A stretch of DNA of 64,000 nucleotides from Deinobacterium chartae (GTDB taxonomy: Bacteria > Deinococcota > Deinococci > Deinococcales > Deinococcaceae): positions 186,001 to 250,000 of the forward strand of contig NZ_JACHHG010000004.1 in assembly GCF_014202645.1 (NCBI RefSeq). The letters run 5' to 3'. The notes under the pieces were generated by a model. The model was not told the origin of the DNA, did not search any database, and worked only from the letters and a program-made list of their open reading frames with translations. Numbering within the stretch: position 1 is the first letter of the stretch; each line of letters begins with the position of its first letter. A program made the position numbers and the translations under genes. Positions 1 through 10,479 of this stretch are shown in pieces.

Positions 1-1
1 C

Positions 2-187
2 GCCCGGCGCAACCATCACCTCACCTCGAGGCAGGCCGCCGAGATCGCGTTGGCCGCCGGGGTGGCCGAGCTGGTGCTGTTTCACGTTTCGGACCGTTAC
101 GGCGGGGCCGAGTGTTCCGAGATGCTGCGCGAGGCGCGCTCGGTCTTCGCGCACGCGCGCTTTCCCGAGGCCTGGCCCCTGGTGTGA
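2..187 (+). CDS. Ribonuclease Z / metallo-beta-lactamase-fold protein, C-terminal end
   Basis: Only the last 61 residues are in the window; the gene enters from the left edge and stops at TGA 185-187. The tail contains HHLTSRQAAEIALAAGV followed by LVLFHVSDRY and a closing LREARSVFAHARF. This resembles the last part of RNase Z (tRNase Z), where the sequence after the final metal-ligand His reads HxTxxQAAEIAxxAGVxxLxLxHxSxRY. RNase Z trims tRNA 3' ends in the cytoplasm; other MBL-fold hydrolases share parts of this tail. The catalytic HxHxDH motif lies outside the window, so the identification rests on the tail alone. It converges on glgP across a hairpin. Confidence 0.6.
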   Translation, partial: ARRNHHLTSRQAAEIALAAGVAELVLFHVSDRYGGAECSEMLREARSVFAHARFPEAWPLV

Positions 188-200
188 AAGCAGGTGTGAA

Positions 201-237
201 AGAGCGCAGCGGCTTCCTTGCGAAGCCGCTGCGCTCT
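201..237. terminator. Bidirectional hairpin between convergent genes
   Basis: A perfect 15-bp inverted repeat (201-215 with 223-237, loop 216-222) lies in the short gap between the RNase Z-like gene and the end of glgP. There is no T-tract on either side, so it may stop transcription weakly or mainly protect 3' ends. Confidence 0.6.
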
Positions 238-254
238 GAATCAGGCGGAGCGGG

Positions 255-2795
255 TCAGGCCCACTTGATCAGGCCCAGCTCGAGGAGGTTCGACAGTTCC
301 TCGCGGTAGGGCAGCACGCGCGCTCCGACCAGGTAGGTGCCGCTCTCGGGCAGGGCCAACTCACCGCTGAACTCGGCCCAGTGGCCCTCGCTGAGCGTCA
401 CGAAGCGCAGCGGGGTGCGCACCGCGGCCGTATCAGCTCCCTCGAGGCGCAGCACGCCCTCGACCCGCAGGAAACGCGGATCGATTCCGGCCGTGTGCAC
501 CCGGGCGTGTACGGTGATCTGGGCTCCGGGACGGGCCTGAGCGGGCATTTCGCTGAAGGCCTCGAGGGTGACGCTGGGCCACGCGGCCTTCACCTGGGAC
601 TTCCAGGCGGCCAGTTCGCGGGCGACGCGGTAATCCTCGGCGATCACCTGCTGTCCGCGCCGGAAGACCGGCAGGTAGTACTGCCGGGTGTAGTCGATGA
701 CCTGACGGTTCATCGAGAAGCGCGGCGAGACGGTCTTGATGGCCGCGCGGGTGCGCAGCATCCACTCGTGGCGGGCGCCGTGCTCGTCGCGGGCGTAGTA
801 CAGCGGCACGATGACCTTCTCGAGGGTCTCGTACAGGCTGAAAGCGTCCGCGTCGTCCTGGGCCTCGAGGCTGGGGTACTCGCGCTCCTCGCCGATGGCA
901 AAACCGTTGACGCCGTCGTACCCTTCGCGCCACCAGCCGTCGAGAATCGAGAAGTTCAAGCCGCCGTTGAACGAGGCCTTCATGCCCGAGGTGCCCGAGG
1001 CCTCGAGCGGGCGGCGCGGGTTGTTGAGCCAGATGTCCACGCCCTGCACCAGGTGGCGGGCGACGTTGAGGTCGTAGTTCTCGAGGATCACGATCTTGCC
1101 GGCGAGGTCGGGGTCCTGCGCGAAGCGGTAGATCGACTGGATGAACTCCTTGCCGGGGTTGTCGGCCGGGTGGGCCTTGCCGGCGAACACGAACTGTACC
1201 GGGCGGCCTGCGGCGTTCACGATGCGCTTGAGGCGCTCGAGGTCGCGGAACAGCAAGGTGGCGCGCTTGTAGGTGGCGAAGCGGCGCGCGAAGCCGATGG
1301 TGAGCGCGTGCGTGTCCAGAACGCGGTCCGCCGAGGCGATGCGCTCGGCCGGGGCGCCGTGGCGGCGGTACTGCTCGCGCAGGCGTGCGCGCACGAACGA
1401 GATCATGTCGACCTTGAGATCGTGCATCACGCGGCCGAGCTCCGCGTCGGGGATCTGGTCGACCGCCTCCCACAGCTCGGGCTCGTGCACGCGCTCGGTC
1501 CAGTCCTGGGGCAGCACGGTCGTGTACAGGTCGCGCAGTTTCTGGGACAAGAAGGTCAGGTTGTGCGCACCGTTGGTGACGTGCCCGATCGGCACCTCGT
1601 CCGCGTCAGCACCGGGGAACAGGAACTTCCACATGCGGCGCGACACGTCGCCGTGCAGTTCCGAGACGCCGTTGGCGGCCCTCGAGGTGCGCAGGGCCAG
1701 CACGGTCATCGAGAAGGTGGGACCCCAGGGCTGGTCGTGGCGTGCGAGGTTGATAAAGTCGTCGTGCGAGATGCCGAACAGGCCGTACCACTTGCCCAGG
1801 TACAGGTCGACCAGGTTGAGCGGGAAGGCGTCGTTGCCCGCCGAGACCGGGGTGTGGGTGGTGAAGATGTTCGAGGCCGACACGGCCTCGAGGGCTTCCC
1901 AGAAGTTGAGCTGCCCGGTCTGCATGATCTCGCGGATCCGCTCGAGGCCGAGGAAGGCCGCGTGGCCCTCGTTCATGTGGTAGACGCGGATGTCCTCGCC
2001 CAAGGCGCGCAGGGCGCGCACGCCGCCCACGCCCAGCACCAGTTCCTGTGCGATGCGCATCTCCTGGTTGCCGCCGTACAGGCGCGCGGTCAGCCCCCGG
2101 TCGTCGGGGCGGTTTTCCTGCAAGTCGGTGTCGAGCAGGTACACCGGGACCCGGCCGACTTGCAGTTTCCAGACCTTGATCCACACGTCGCGGCCGGGCA
2201 GGCCCAGGCGTACGCGCACCTCGCGCCCGTCGGGACCGGTGGCCGGGGTGATCGGCAGGGCCTGGAAGTTGAGGGTGTCGTAGGCTTCTTCCTGCCAGCC
2301 GTCGCCGTTGAGCAGTTGACGGAAGTAACCCTGGTGGAACAGCAGGCCGACCGCCACGAAGGGCAGGCCCAGGTCGGAAGCGCTCTTGGTGTGGTCGCCG
2401 GCCAGCACGCCCAGGCCGCCCGAGTAGATCGGCAGGCTTTCGGCGAAGCCGAACTCCATCGAGAAGTAGCCGATCTTGCCCTGAGTGGCGGCGTTCTGGC
2501 GGCTGAACCAGGTCTCGCTGGCGTTCATGTAGGCGTCGAAGGCGCTCATCTCGGCGTCGAAGCGCGCGAGGTACTCGGGATCGGCCGCGGCGCGGTCGAG
2601 CTCGGCCTGGGAGATTTCCATCAGGGTGCGCAGCGGGCTGTGGCCCACCCGTTCCCACAGTGCCGGGTTCAGGTCTTCAAACAGTTGCTGAGCGCGGGGC
2701 GTCCAGCTCCAGTACAGGTTGTAAGCCAGTTCGCTCAGGCGCGCGATGCGTGCCGGAGGAGCCGGCATGACCGTGATTTTTCCGATGGGGTTCAT
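255..2795 (-). CDS. glgP: Alpha-glucan (glycogen/maltodextrin) phosphorylase
   Basis: 846 residues. The enzyme releases glucose-1-phosphate from alpha-1,4-glucans with phosphate, using PLP; it is cytoplasmic and belongs to family GT35. The N-terminal stretch (about 12-120, LSELAYNLYWSW) matches the DUF3417 domain of the Thermus/Deinococcus-type phosphorylases. The PLP-lysine motif EASGTSGMKA ends near residue 607, with K606 as the expected Schiff-base lysine. The chosen ATG (2793-2795) has AGGAGG a few bases upstream; an in-frame ATG 13 codons earlier has no such signal. It stands alone, convergent with the RNase Z-like gene. Confidence 0.93.
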   Translation of the reverse strand: MNPIGKITVMPAPPARIARLSELAYNLYWSWTPRAQQLFEDLNPALWERVGHSPLRTLMEISQAELDRAAADPEYLARFDAEMSAFDAYMNASETWFSRQNAATQGKIGYFSMEFGFAESLPIYSGGLGVLAGDHTKSASDLGLPFVAVGLLFHQGYFRQLLNGDGWQEEAYDTLNFQALPITPATGPDGREVRVRLGLPGRDVWIKVWKLQVGRVPVYLLDTDLQENRPDDRGLTARLYGGNQEMRIAQELVLGVGGVRALRALGEDIRVYHMNEGHAAFLGLERIREIMQTGQLNFWEALEAVSASNIFTTHTPVSAGNDAFPLNLVDLYLGKWYGLFGISHDDFINLARHDQPWGPTFSMTVLALRTSRAANGVSELHGDVSRRMWKFLFPGADADEVPIGHVTNGAHNLTFLSQKLRDLYTTVLPQDWTERVHEPELWEAVDQIPDAELGRVMHDLKVDMISFVRARLREQYRRHGAPAERIASADRVLDTHALTIGFARRFATYKRATLLFRDLERLKRIVNAAGRPVQFVFAGKAHPADNPGKEFIQSIYRFAQDPDLAGKIVILENYDLNVARHLVQGVDIWLNNPRRPLEASGTSGMKASFNGGLNFSILDGWWREGYDGVNGFAIGEEREYPSLEAQDDADAFSLYETLEKVIVPLYYARDEHGARHEWMLRTRAAIKTVSPRFSMNRQVIDYTRQYYLPVFRRGQQVIAEDYRVARELAAWKSQVKAAWPSVTLEAFSEMPAQARPGAQITVHARVHTAGIDPRFLRVEGVLRLEGADTAAVRTPLRFVTLSEGHWAEFSGELALPESGTYLVGARVLPYREELSNLLELGLIKWA

Positions 2796-3120
2796 CTGCT
2801 TCCTCCTGGACCCCCGCAAACGAGGTCGCTCCAATGGGCAAGTATAGCTTAAATATCCGGACGTGCGGCTATAATTGTCGGGTTATCCTGTCAAAAATTC
2901 TCTTACAAACGCAAATAATGAGAAGTGGGATTTCTGTCCTTCGGTGTATATATTTGCCGCAAAAAGCAGGCTGGGCCCTCGAGGGCCTGCGGGATTTCGC
3001 CGCGTTCTCGGGCGCTTGCGGGTGTTGCTGGCGAACGTTCGTACCGACAGAATGGATGCGCTTCCAAAAACTTCCGCTGTAAACTTTGCCAGTGTGAAGC
3101 GCTTGTGAAGCCATTCCAAT
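2796..3120. other. Intergenic region upstream of glgP
   Basis: About 325 bases without a convincing gene. On the minus strand, toward glgP, there is a TTGACA (2889-2894) with a weak TATAGC 15 bases on, and a separate TATACT box at 2841-2846; either could serve glgP. Short reading frames here start inside the dxs hairpin or lack coding character. Confidence 0.4.
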
Positions 3121-3165
3121 AGCCCTCGAGGCGTTCACGCTACACGCGTGAACGCCTCGAGGGCT
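3121..3165 (-). terminator. Hairpin downstream of dxs
   Basis: A perfect 20-bp inverted repeat (3121-3140 with 3146-3165, loop TACAC) begins just past the dxs stop. Each arm contains CCTCGAGG. There is no clear T-tract. Confidence 0.65.
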
Positions 3166-3182
3166 GCCCGGGCGGATGGGCT

Positions 3183-5048
3183 TCAGATCCCGACCGGTAC
3201 GTCCACGCCCAGTTCGGCCAGCACCGTGCGGATCGCCTGCGCGTCGATCCCCGCCTGCGCGTGCACCGACGCCACCTCGGCATGTTCGAAAAAGCTGTCG
3301 GGCAGGCCCAGCACCCGCACCTTGATATCCAGGTCCAGGTCCGAGACCGCCTCGAGGACCGCCGAGCCGAAGCCGCCCATGCGCTGGCCGTCCTCGACCG
3401 TCACGATGGCCCGCGAGGTTCGCGCGATCTCGCGCAGCATGGTGGTGTCCAGCGGCTTTACGAAACGGGCATTGACGACCCCTACCTCGGGCAGGTCACC
3501 GGTCGCCTTCTGGGCGTACTCGAGGGCCTTGCCCCCGGCCAGCACGGTAACCCCGCCCTCGGGCGTAGGAGTCAGGCGCTCCCAGCTGCCCCAGGCGATT
3601 TCGGGCCACGTGCCCTCGGGTACCCGGTCGGTGTTGCCGCGCGGATAGCGGATCGCGACCGGACCGCCGTGCTCGAGCGCCGCTTTGAACATGCCGCGCA
3701 GTTCGGCGGTGTTGCGGGGGAGCAGCACGCTCACGTTGGGAATCGAGCGCAGGTAGGCGAGATCAAAGACCCCGTTGTGCGTGGCCCCGTCGGCTCCCAC
3801 GATGCCCGCGCGGTCAATGGCAAAGATCACCGGCAGGTTCTCGATGGCCACGTCGTGCACCACCTGATCGTAGGCACGCTGCAGGAAGGTTGAGTAGATG
3901 GCGACCACCGGGCGGATGCCGCGCAGCGCCATGCCCGCACCCACCGTGACCGCCACGTCCTCGGCGATGCCGACGTCGATGTAACGGTGCGGGTGGGTCT
4001 GGCTGTACTTCACCAGCCCCGAGCCCTCGCGCATTGCCGGGGTGATCACGAACAGGCGCGGGTCCTGCGCAGCCAGTTCGATCATGGCGTCACCGAAAGC
4101 GTTGCTCCAGCTGTAGCTGCTCGATTTGAACGACTCGCCGGTCAGCGGATCAAAGCGCCCCGGGCCGTGCCAGGTGATCGGATCCTCCTCGGCGTACGTC
4201 AGGCCCTTGCCCTTGGTGGTGACCACGTGCAGCAGCGTGGGCCCCTCGAGGTCGCCCAGTTTTTCGAACAGGTACAGCAGTTCGTTCAGGTCGTGGCCGT
4301 TCACCGGACCCACGTAGCGTACGCCCATCGCCTTGAAGGGGTTGTCCGAGGCCGGATCGAAGAAGTGGCGCGCCGAGCCCTTGGCGCGCGAGATCATGTC
4401 GGCCAGCGGCTTGGAGAGTGCGGAGACCGCGCGCTTGCCCGCTCCTTCGGCCTCCTGGAACCAGCGCTGTACCTGCAGGGTGCGCATGTAGCGGTTCAGG
4501 GCCCCCACGTTCTCGGAGATGCTCATCTCGTTGTCGTTGAGGACGATCAGCATGTTGCGCTGCTGAAAACCGATCTGGTTCAGGGCGGCCAGCGCCATGC
4601 CCCCGGTCAGGCTGCCGTCGCCGATCACCGCGACCACCTTGTAATCCTGGCCGAGCGCGTCGCGCGCCACTGCCATGCCCAGCGCGTTGGCGAGGCTGGT
4701 CGAGGCATGCCCCACCGTGATGGCGTCGTGCTCGGACTCGGACACCTTGGTAAAGCCCGAGAGCCCGCCTTCTTTCTTGATGGTGTGCATGCGGTCGCGT
4801 CGCCCGGTCAAGAACTTGTGCGCGTAGGCCTGGTGGCCCACGTCGAACAGCAGGCGGTCGCGCGGACTGTTGAACACGTAATGCATCGCCAGGATCAGCT
4901 CGACCGCGCCCAGGCTCGAGGCGAGGTGCCCGCCACCGATCGCGCACACGCGTGTGATCTCGTCGCGCAGCTCCTGAGCGAGTTGCGGCAACTGGTCGCG
5001 CGATAGTTTCTTGAGGTCCGCGGGACTGTCAATCGTCTGCAGTAGCAT
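3183..5048 (-). CDS. dxs: 1-deoxy-D-xylulose-5-phosphate synthase
   Basis: 621 residues, the usual length. It condenses pyruvate and glyceraldehyde-3-phosphate to DXP, the first step of the MEP isoprenoid pathway (quinones, carotenoids, undecaprenyl-P), using thiamine diphosphate and Mg. The ThDP motif runs from [10 protein letters not shown] (about 142) to LNDNEMSIS; early residues include GHLASSLG and [10 protein letters not shown]. The transketolase central and C-terminal domains follow ([29 protein letters not shown]). The start MLLQTIDS has GGAGAA upstream; an earlier in-frame ATG lacks a site. It is 29 bases downstream of the lipoprotein gene and may be co-transcribed with it. Confidence 0.97.
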   Translation of the reverse strand: MLLQTIDSPADLKKLSRDQLPQLAQELRDEITRVCAIGGGHLASSLGAVELILAMHYVFNSPRDRLLFDVGHQAYAHKFLTGRRDRMHTIKKEGGLSGFTKVSESEHDAITVGHASTSLANALGMAVARDALGQDYKVVAVIGDGSLTGGMALAALNQIGFQQRNMLIVLNDNEMSISENVGALNRYMRTLQVQRWFQEAEGAGKRAVSALSKPLADMISRAKGSARHFFDPASDNPFKAMGVRYVGPVNGHDLNELLYLFEKLGDLEGPTLLHVVTTKGKGLTYAEEDPITWHGPGRFDPLTGESFKSSSYSWSNAFGDAMIELAAQDPRLFVITPAMREGSGLVKYSQTHPHRYIDVGIAEDVAVTVGAGMALRGIRPVVAIYSTFLQRAYDQVVHDVAIENLPVIFAIDRAGIVGADGATHNGVFDLAYLRSIPNVSVLLPRNTAELRGMFKAALEHGGPVAIRYPRGNTDRVPEGTWPEIAWGSWERLTPTPEGGVTVLAGGKALEYAQKATGDLPEVGVVNARFVKPLDTTMLREIARTSRAIVTVEDGQRMGGFGSAVLEAVSDLDLDIKVRVLGLPDSFFEHAEVASVHAQAGIDAQAIRTVLAELGVDVPVGI

Positions 5049-5077
5049 GGGTTCTCCTCGAGGACCGGGCGTCTGGC

Positions 5078-5752
5078 TCACGGGCGATTTCCCGACTGAA
5101 AGTTGGTGCCGATCAGCAGCAGGGCCTCGGGGGTCCGCACTTCACCGAGGTACGGCGAGAACCACAGGTTCTGAGAGGGAGCGAACAGTTCCGGCGACGA
5201 GCCGGAAATCTGGCGGTTGATCACCCACACCCGATAGGTCTTGCCGGCCACCTGCACGGTGCGCTGCTCGAGCACCGTGTAGCGGTACTCGACCTCGACG
5301 CTCTGGCGCAGCTTGCCCGCGCTGTCCAGAATGTTCAGGGTCGAGCGGCCCGACCAGGTCAGTCCGGGTGCAAAGGTTCCGGCGGTGGGGTACTCGCGCC
5401 AGGGCGGCGTGATCGTCACGGTCGCTCCGGGCAGGGTAAAGCCGTGCAGCAGCACGCCTGCGTCCGAGACGCTGCGGTACCAGGTGCGGTCCACGCCGCG
5501 TCCGGTCAGGCGGAAGCCCTGGACCGGGGTCGAGCCCAGCAGGGTAGGCCCGGTGGCACGCAGCACGTAGGGGTTGCGGATTTCCTCTCCCTCCGGAACG
5601 TAACTCCAGCTCAGGCCGGTCTGCTGGGGGTAGTACGATACCCCGCTCACGGCGGTGCTGGCAGTGACGATGGGGGCAGGTGCGGCAGCGCGCGGCGCGC
5701 AGGCGCCCAGCAGGAGCGCGGCCGAAGCAAGCAGGGCAGACCGGTACATCAT
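5078..5752 (-). CDS. Putative lipoprotein of unknown function
   Basis: 224 residues. The N-terminus [18 protein letters not shown] is a signal peptide with lipobox LLGAC, so the mature protein is probably lipidated at Cys and exported. The rest is predicted beta-rich, with no family I recognise. The first ATG of an ATGATG pair lies 7 bases after TATGCT and has no Shine-Dalgarno sequence, which suggests a leaderless message. It sits upstream of dxs on the same strand. Confidence 0.75.
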   Translation of the reverse strand: MMYRSALLASAALLLGACAPRAAAPAPIVTASTAVSGVSYYPQQTGLSWSYVPEGEEIRNPYVLRATGPTLLGSTPVQGFRLTGRGVDRTWYRSVSDAGVLLHGFTLPGATVTITPPWREYPTAGTFAPGLTWSGRSTLNILDSAGKLRQSVEVEYRYTVLEQRTVQVAGKTYRVWVINRQISGSSPELFAPSQNLWFSPYLGEVRTPEALLLIGTNFQSGNRP

Positions 5753-5759
5753 GGCCTCT

Positions 5760-5765
5760 AGCATA
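5760..5765 (-). promoter_or_regulatory. -10 box (TATGCT), probable leaderless promoter
   Basis: TATGCT on the minus strand, 7 bases before the ATGATG of the lipoprotein gene. No ribosome binding site intervenes. Confidence 0.5.
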
Positions 5766-5827
5766 CAGGGCTGCGGCTTGCTGGAACTGTCACAAGCTTT
5801 TCAGACGGTGACCGGCATCCCCAGCCG

Positions 5828-6310
5828 TCAGTTCGGCTGCGCGCTGCGTTCGAGCTCACGGCGCAGCAGTTCGACCTGCCACGGCTCGATCGGCCGCGCG
5901 AACGCCGATTCGGCGCGGTCTAGCGCTCCTTGAATCTCCTCCTGGCGGGTCCGCATCTGGCCGTGTATCTCCTCGAGCGGGCTCAGCACCGTAGCGGGCA
6001 GCATGGTCCCCTTGCGCGGCAAGTTGGCCTCGAGGGCGCTCGCTTCGGCTGCCAGACGCACGCACAGTTCCAAGCAGGCGTTCACCTCGAGTTGCGCGGT
6101 GTGCGGCAGGCCACGGGTGGCGGCGTTACCGTTCTCGATGATGCGCTGCAGCTGAGGACGGTAGGCCAGTTGTACCCGCGAGAGGTCCAGCACGCGCGGC
6201 ACGGCGGGTGGCTCGGTCCGGGGCTGGGGGTGCTTGCGGCTGCGCCACCACACGAAGGCGCAGGCGGCGACGACCAGCACCAGAATGAGCGCGATTATGA
6301 CGGCGTCCAT
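5828..6310 (-). CDS. Membrane-anchored hypothetical protein
   Basis: 160 residues. Residues 2-22 (DAVIIALILVLVVAACAFVWW) form one N-terminal transmembrane helix followed by SRKH, giving a likely cytoplasmic tail. The tail has a Pro-rich spacer (about 28-40) and then mostly helical, charged sequence. I do not recognise a family. TATGCT lies 8 bases before the ATG, with a G-run between, so the start could be leaderless or use AGGGGG. It may be transcribed separately from the lipoprotein/dxs unit. Confidence 0.65.
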   Translation of the reverse strand: MDAVIIALILVLVVAACAFVWWRSRKHPQPRTEPPAVPRVLDLSRVQLAYRPQLQRIIENGNAATRGLPHTAQLEVNACLELCVRLAAEASALEANLPRKGTMLPATVLSPLEEIHGQMRTRQEEIQGALDRAESAFARPIEPWQVELLRRELERSAQPN

Positions 6311-6318
6311 ACCCCCCT

Positions 6319-6324
6319 AGCATA
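6319..6324 (-). promoter_or_regulatory. -10 box (TATGCT) for the membrane-anchored protein
   Basis: TATGCT on the minus strand, 8 bases before the ATG at 6310. Confidence 0.4.
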
Positions 6325-6393
6325 CGTGATCGTGCCCGGCGGGCACCGTCCTGGAGCGGCGGGGTACGGGGAATGACGTACGGAAAACGGGCA

Positions 6394-6416
6394 CCGCCCG
6401 GGGAACCCCCGGGCGG
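6394..6416 (-). terminator. Terminator after pspA
   Basis: A 10-bp GC stem (6394-6403 with 6407-6416, loop AAC). On the minus strand it is followed by GCCCGTTTT, giving a short T-tract. It is placed 20 bases after the pspA stop. Confidence 0.7.
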
Positions 6417-6436
6417 CAGGCGGGGCGGAGGTGCGC

Positions 6437-7102
6437 TCAGGCCCGACCGAGGTCGCGCTTCATGCGCTCGAGTTCGTCGTCGATCTCGCGGTCGCGGCCC
6501 AGGTCGCTGAGCTGTGCGTCGAGGTCCGCTTCCTTGCGCAGCTGGCCCATGGCCTTGGCCTCGTCCTCGAGGCCCGCCACCCGGCGTTCCATCTCCTCGA
6601 AGGCGTCCATCGCCGAGCCGGCACGGTCAAAGCCCGAGACCCGCTCGAGGGTCCGGGTGGCCTCGGCGGTCTGCTGGCGGGCCTGCAACAGTTCCTTTTT
6701 CGACTCCATCTCGGAGATCTTGGCCTCGAGGGCGCGCAACTGGGTCTTGAGCTGGTCGATGGTGGCCGACTGCGTGCTGATCTGCGCGGCAAAACCTGCT
6801 GCGAGGTCCTGGTGGTTCTTCTTGCGCTTGAGCGCCTCGCGGGCGAGGTCCTCGCGTCCGGCCTGCAGGGCCTGCTGGGCCTTGGCGGTGTACTCCTCGG
6901 CCAACCGTGCGTTGGTCTGCTGTTCCCGCTCGAGGCGGGCTTGCTGGGCCATGGCTCCGGCGACTTCCTTGCGGGCCTGGTAATAGGCGTCGCGCATGTC
7001 GGCGAGCGACTGCTCGATGATCTTGCGCGGATCTTCCGCTTTGGAGATCAGGTCGTTGACGTTGGCGCGGATCAGGCGGGTCAGGCGGTCTAGGATGCTC
7101 AT
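6437..7102 (-). CDS. pspA: PspA/IM30 (Vipp1) family membrane-stress protein
   Basis: 221 residues. It begins MSILDRLTRLIRANVNDLIS and is then almost entirely coiled coil with heptads rich in Ala, Glu, Gln and Lys, as in PspA/IM30. The N-terminal amphipathic helix includes the family pattern EDPRKIIEQSLADMRDAY (about 26-43). These proteins form ESCRT-III-like oligomers on the inner face of the cytoplasmic membrane and protect it under stress. Length and start match the family. A strong AAGGAGG lies upstream. It is a single gene with its own terminator; no PspB/C/F partners are visible. Confidence 0.93.
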   Translation of the reverse strand: MSILDRLTRLIRANVNDLISKAEDPRKIIEQSLADMRDAYYQARKEVAGAMAQQARLEREQQTNARLAEEYTAKAQQALQAGREDLAREALKRKKNHQDLAAGFAAQISTQSATIDQLKTQLRALEAKISEMESKKELLQARQQTAEATRTLERVSGFDRAGSAMDAFEEMERRVAGLEDEAKAMGQLRKEADLDAQLSDLGRDREIDDELERMKRDLGRA

Positions 7103-7228
7103 GAAGTTCCTCCTTCGGTGGCGCTCCTACTTCAGTTTACGAACCCGGCCCGCCCGATGTTCCTGTCCGCGCTTCATCTTCGGTAGAAGCTGAGCGCTGC
7201 CTGCCGCGGATACGGGCGCGTAGCTGCG

Positions 7229-8293
7229 TCAGCGGGCGCGTTCGTACGGGCGCGGCCAGCGCACCTCGCAGCCCAGCTCGCGCGCGGCGCGCAGCGTCCA
7301 GTGCGGGTCGCGCAGCATCTCTCGGGCCAGCGCTACCAGATCGGCCTCGCCCGATTCGACGATGCGCTGGGCGTGGTGCGGCTCGGTGATCAGGCCCACC
7401 GCAGCGGTGGGAACGTCGGCCTCGCGGCGGATGGTCGCTGCCAGCGGCACCTGGTAGCCCGGCTCGAGCGGCGGGAGCTGTTGGCGCAAGTCGTTGCCGC
7501 CGCTGGACACGTCGATCAGGTCTACGCCCTCGGCCTTCAGTTGCCGTGCGAGTTCCACCGAGTCCTCGAGGCTCCAGCCGGACTCGACCCACTCGGTGCC
7601 CGAGAGGCGTACCAGCAGCGGGCGTTCCTGCGGCCATGCGGCGCGCACCGCGCGGGTCACCTCGAGCAGCAGGCGGACGCGGTTTTCGAAGCTGCCGCCG
7701 TACGCATCCTCACGGGTGTTCGAGAGCGGCGACATGAACTGGTGCAGCAGGTAGCCGTGTGCGGCGTGAATTTCGACCGCGTCGAAGTTCGCCTCGAGCG
7801 CGCGGCGCGTGGCCGCCGCGAAGTCGTTGACCACCTTGCGGATACCGTCGGCGTCGAGCGCGATGGGCAGGTCGTAGCTCTCATGAAAGCGCTGCGCGGA
7901 GGGCGCTACGGTTTTCCAGCCGCCCTGCTCGGGCGGGACAGCCCCCCGGCCCTGCCCGGGAGCGTAGGCCGAGGCCTTGCGGCCCGCGTGGGCCAGTTGC
8001 ACCGCGATGGTCGAACCCTGAGCGTGCACGAAGTCGGTGATGCGCCGCAGCAAAGGAACGTGCTCGTCTTTCCACAGGCCCAGATCCTGCGGTGAGATGC
8101 GTCCTTCGGGGCTGACGGCGGTCGCTTCGGTCACGATCAGGCCGGCCGAGCCCAATGCGAAAGCTCCCAGGTGCACCAGGTGAAAGTCGTTGGCGAAGCC
8201 GTCCTCGGAGGAGTACATGCACATCGGCGAGACCATCACGCGGTTGGGCACGGTCAGGTCCCGCAGGGTCAGCGGAGAGAAAAGGCTTGGCAT
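7229..8293 (-). CDS. namA: NADPH-dependent flavin oxidoreductase, old yellow enzyme family (YqjM-like)
   Basis: 354 residues. This is an FMN-dependent ene-reductase of the YqjM/NamA class, reducing activated C=C bonds with NADPH. It starts MPSLFSPLTLRDLTVPNRVM; Cys25 in SPMCMYSS corresponds to the redox-tuning Cys of YqjM. HAGRKA, the His pair region HAAHGYLLHQF, SPLSNTREDAYGGS and the C-terminal phosphate-binding VALAREMLRDPHW are all present. The start lies 6 bases after TAGAGT with no Shine-Dalgarno, indicating a leaderless message. The neighbouring trp operon is divergent. Confidence 0.92.
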   Translation of the reverse strand: MPSLFSPLTLRDLTVPNRVMVSPMCMYSSEDGFANDFHLVHLGAFALGSAGLIVTEATAVSPEGRISPQDLGLWKDEHVPLLRRITDFVHAQGSTIAVQLAHAGRKASAYAPGQGRGAVPPEQGGWKTVAPSAQRFHESYDLPIALDADGIRKVVNDFAAATRRALEANFDAVEIHAAHGYLLHQFMSPLSNTREDAYGGSFENRVRLLLEVTRAVRAAWPQERPLLVRLSGTEWVESGWSLEDSVELARQLKAEGVDLIDVSSGGNDLRQQLPPLEPGYQVPLAATIRREADVPTAAVGLITEPHHAQRIVESGEADLVALAREMLRDPHWTLRAARELGCEVRWPRPYERAR

Positions 8294-8299
8294 GCGGTC

Positions 8300-8305
8300 A
8301 CTCTA
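8300..8305 (-). promoter_or_regulatory. -10 box (TAGAGT), probable leaderless promoter of namA
   Basis: TAGAGT on the minus strand, 6 bases before the namA ATG. Confidence 0.45.
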
Positions 8306-8625
8306 AACGCTCGGAGACTCGGCTTAAGGAAGCAGGTCACTTTCTGGCGACCGGCTTCGTCCGCAGCGGGGCAGTGGTCTGCCGGATGCGCCTCCGGGCG
8401 CGGGCAGCACCTGCAAGTAGCGCAAGGCCCGGGAATATAGCGGTTATCTTGCGGGTGGGCCGGGGGCCTGACTTGCCGCATATCCGGATGAAAGTGAGGC
8501 GGGCGTTCAGACCGGTTTCATTGCCGCTGCTGCAAAATGGAGCTTGGAATCGTTCGAGTCTGATCGGTAGGTTCGGGCGGCGGCAGGCACCTAGACAGAT
8601 CGACGAACTTTCCCGGCCTGAGCGC
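8306..8625. other. Intergenic region between namA and the trp leader
   Basis: About 320 bases between divergent promoters. I see no convincing gene, tRNA or repeat. Binding sites for regulators of either side could be here, but no obvious operator palindrome was found. Confidence 0.4.
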
Positions 8626-8631
8626 TATGCT
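8626..8631 (+). promoter_or_regulatory. -10 box (TATGCT) of the trp leader
   Basis: TATGCT ends 7 bases before the ATG of the leader peptide. Transcription would therefore start at or next to the ATG, making the leader peptide mRNA leaderless. No good -35 hexamer is visible at 16-18 bases. Confidence 0.55.
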
Positions 8632-8638
8632 CGGTGCA

Positions 8639-8692
8639 ATGAACGCGTACGTGACCTATTGGTGGTGGCAGCCCGAGAAACCCCGGGTTTGA
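8639..8692 (+). CDS. trpL: trp operon leader peptide with three tandem Trp codons
   Basis: A 17-codon reading frame reading MNAYVTYWWWQPEKPRV then TGA, 69 bases upstream of trpE. Three consecutive TGG codons (positions 8-10) are very unlikely by chance and are the mark of a tryptophan attenuation leader peptide. A stem followed by six T lies directly downstream, as expected for ribosome-mediated attenuation. The ATG has no Shine-Dalgarno but follows TATGCT by 7 bases, so ribosomes would load on the 5' end of a leaderless transcript. Stalling at the TGG codons when charged tRNA-Trp is scarce would let the operon be read. Confidence 0.88.
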   Translation: MNAYVTYWWWQPEKPRV

Positions 8693-8750
8693 TCCTGCCG
8701 TATCGGCATACCGCGTAAAGCGCCCGGGGAGATCCCCGGGCGACTTTTTT
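8681..8750 (+). promoter_or_regulatory. trp attenuator: antiterminator and terminator
   Basis: The terminator stem pairs 8721-8729 (CGCCCGGGG) with 8734-8742 and is followed by AC and T6 at 8745-8750. The competing arm CCCCGGG at 8681-8687, overlapping the last codons of the leader peptide, is fully complementary to CCCGGGG at 8723-8729 and can form the antiterminator. A small TGCCG/CGGCA hairpin (8696-8708) and GGCAG (8667-8671) pairing with CTGCC (8695-8699) could sequester parts of the middle region. The trpE ribosome site GGAGG directly follows the T-tract. Confidence 0.82.
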
Positions 8751-8761
8751 GGAGGCTTGGC

Positions 8762-10161
<1,400 letters not shown>

Positions 10162-10165
<4 letters not shown>

Positions 10166-10479
10166 GCACGGATCATCCGCCGCACAGCCTCGAGCGGGTG
10201 CGCGCCGAGATCGACCGCTTGGACCACGAAATCGTGCGCCTGCTGGGCGAGCGCTACCGTCGGGTCCTCGAGGCTGCCCGGCTCAAGGCCGAAGTGCTGC
10301 AGGTCGCCGCGCCCGAACGCCAGCGTCCGGTGATCGCCCGCGCCGAGGCGCGGGCCCTCGAGGTGGGTCTGCCCCCGCAGGTGGCGCACGCCGCGTATGC
10401 GGCCCTGATCGCCGAGTTTGTCCGCCTCGAGGAACAGGTGTTCAGCGCCCATCGGGACGCTCAGGAGGAATCCGCTTGA
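10162..10479 (+). CDS. Chorismate mutase, AroQ class
   Basis: 105 residues, all-helical. The pattern [20 protein letters not shown], then [15 protein letters not shown] and a third helix ending FVRLEEQV matches AroQ chorismate mutase domains, including the N-terminal Arg, the second-helix Arg and the Lys in RLKAE. The segment around [13 protein letters not shown] is less canonical than the usual DxxRE(R/K)E. It would convert chorismate to prephenate for Phe/Tyr, competing with TrpE for the same substrate. Translation is coupled on both sides: GTG overlaps the trpE stop (GTGA) and its stop overlaps the trpG TTG start (TTGA). A complex with anthranilate synthase or a regulatory role is possible. 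Confidence 0.85.

Noticed and set aside
381-2852. Very long open frame on the strand opposite glgP
   Set aside because: It is a shadow of glgP caused by high GC and few stops; composition and motifs fit glgP only. The same holds for the long frames opposite dxs and metH.
2869-3138. Minus-strand 89-codon frame downstream of dxs
   Set aside because: Its ATG lies inside the dxs hairpin and it has no ribosome site or coding bias.
8540-8600. GTTCGAGTC string resembling a tRNA T-loop
   Set aside because: No matching acceptor, D or anticodon arms can be built around it.
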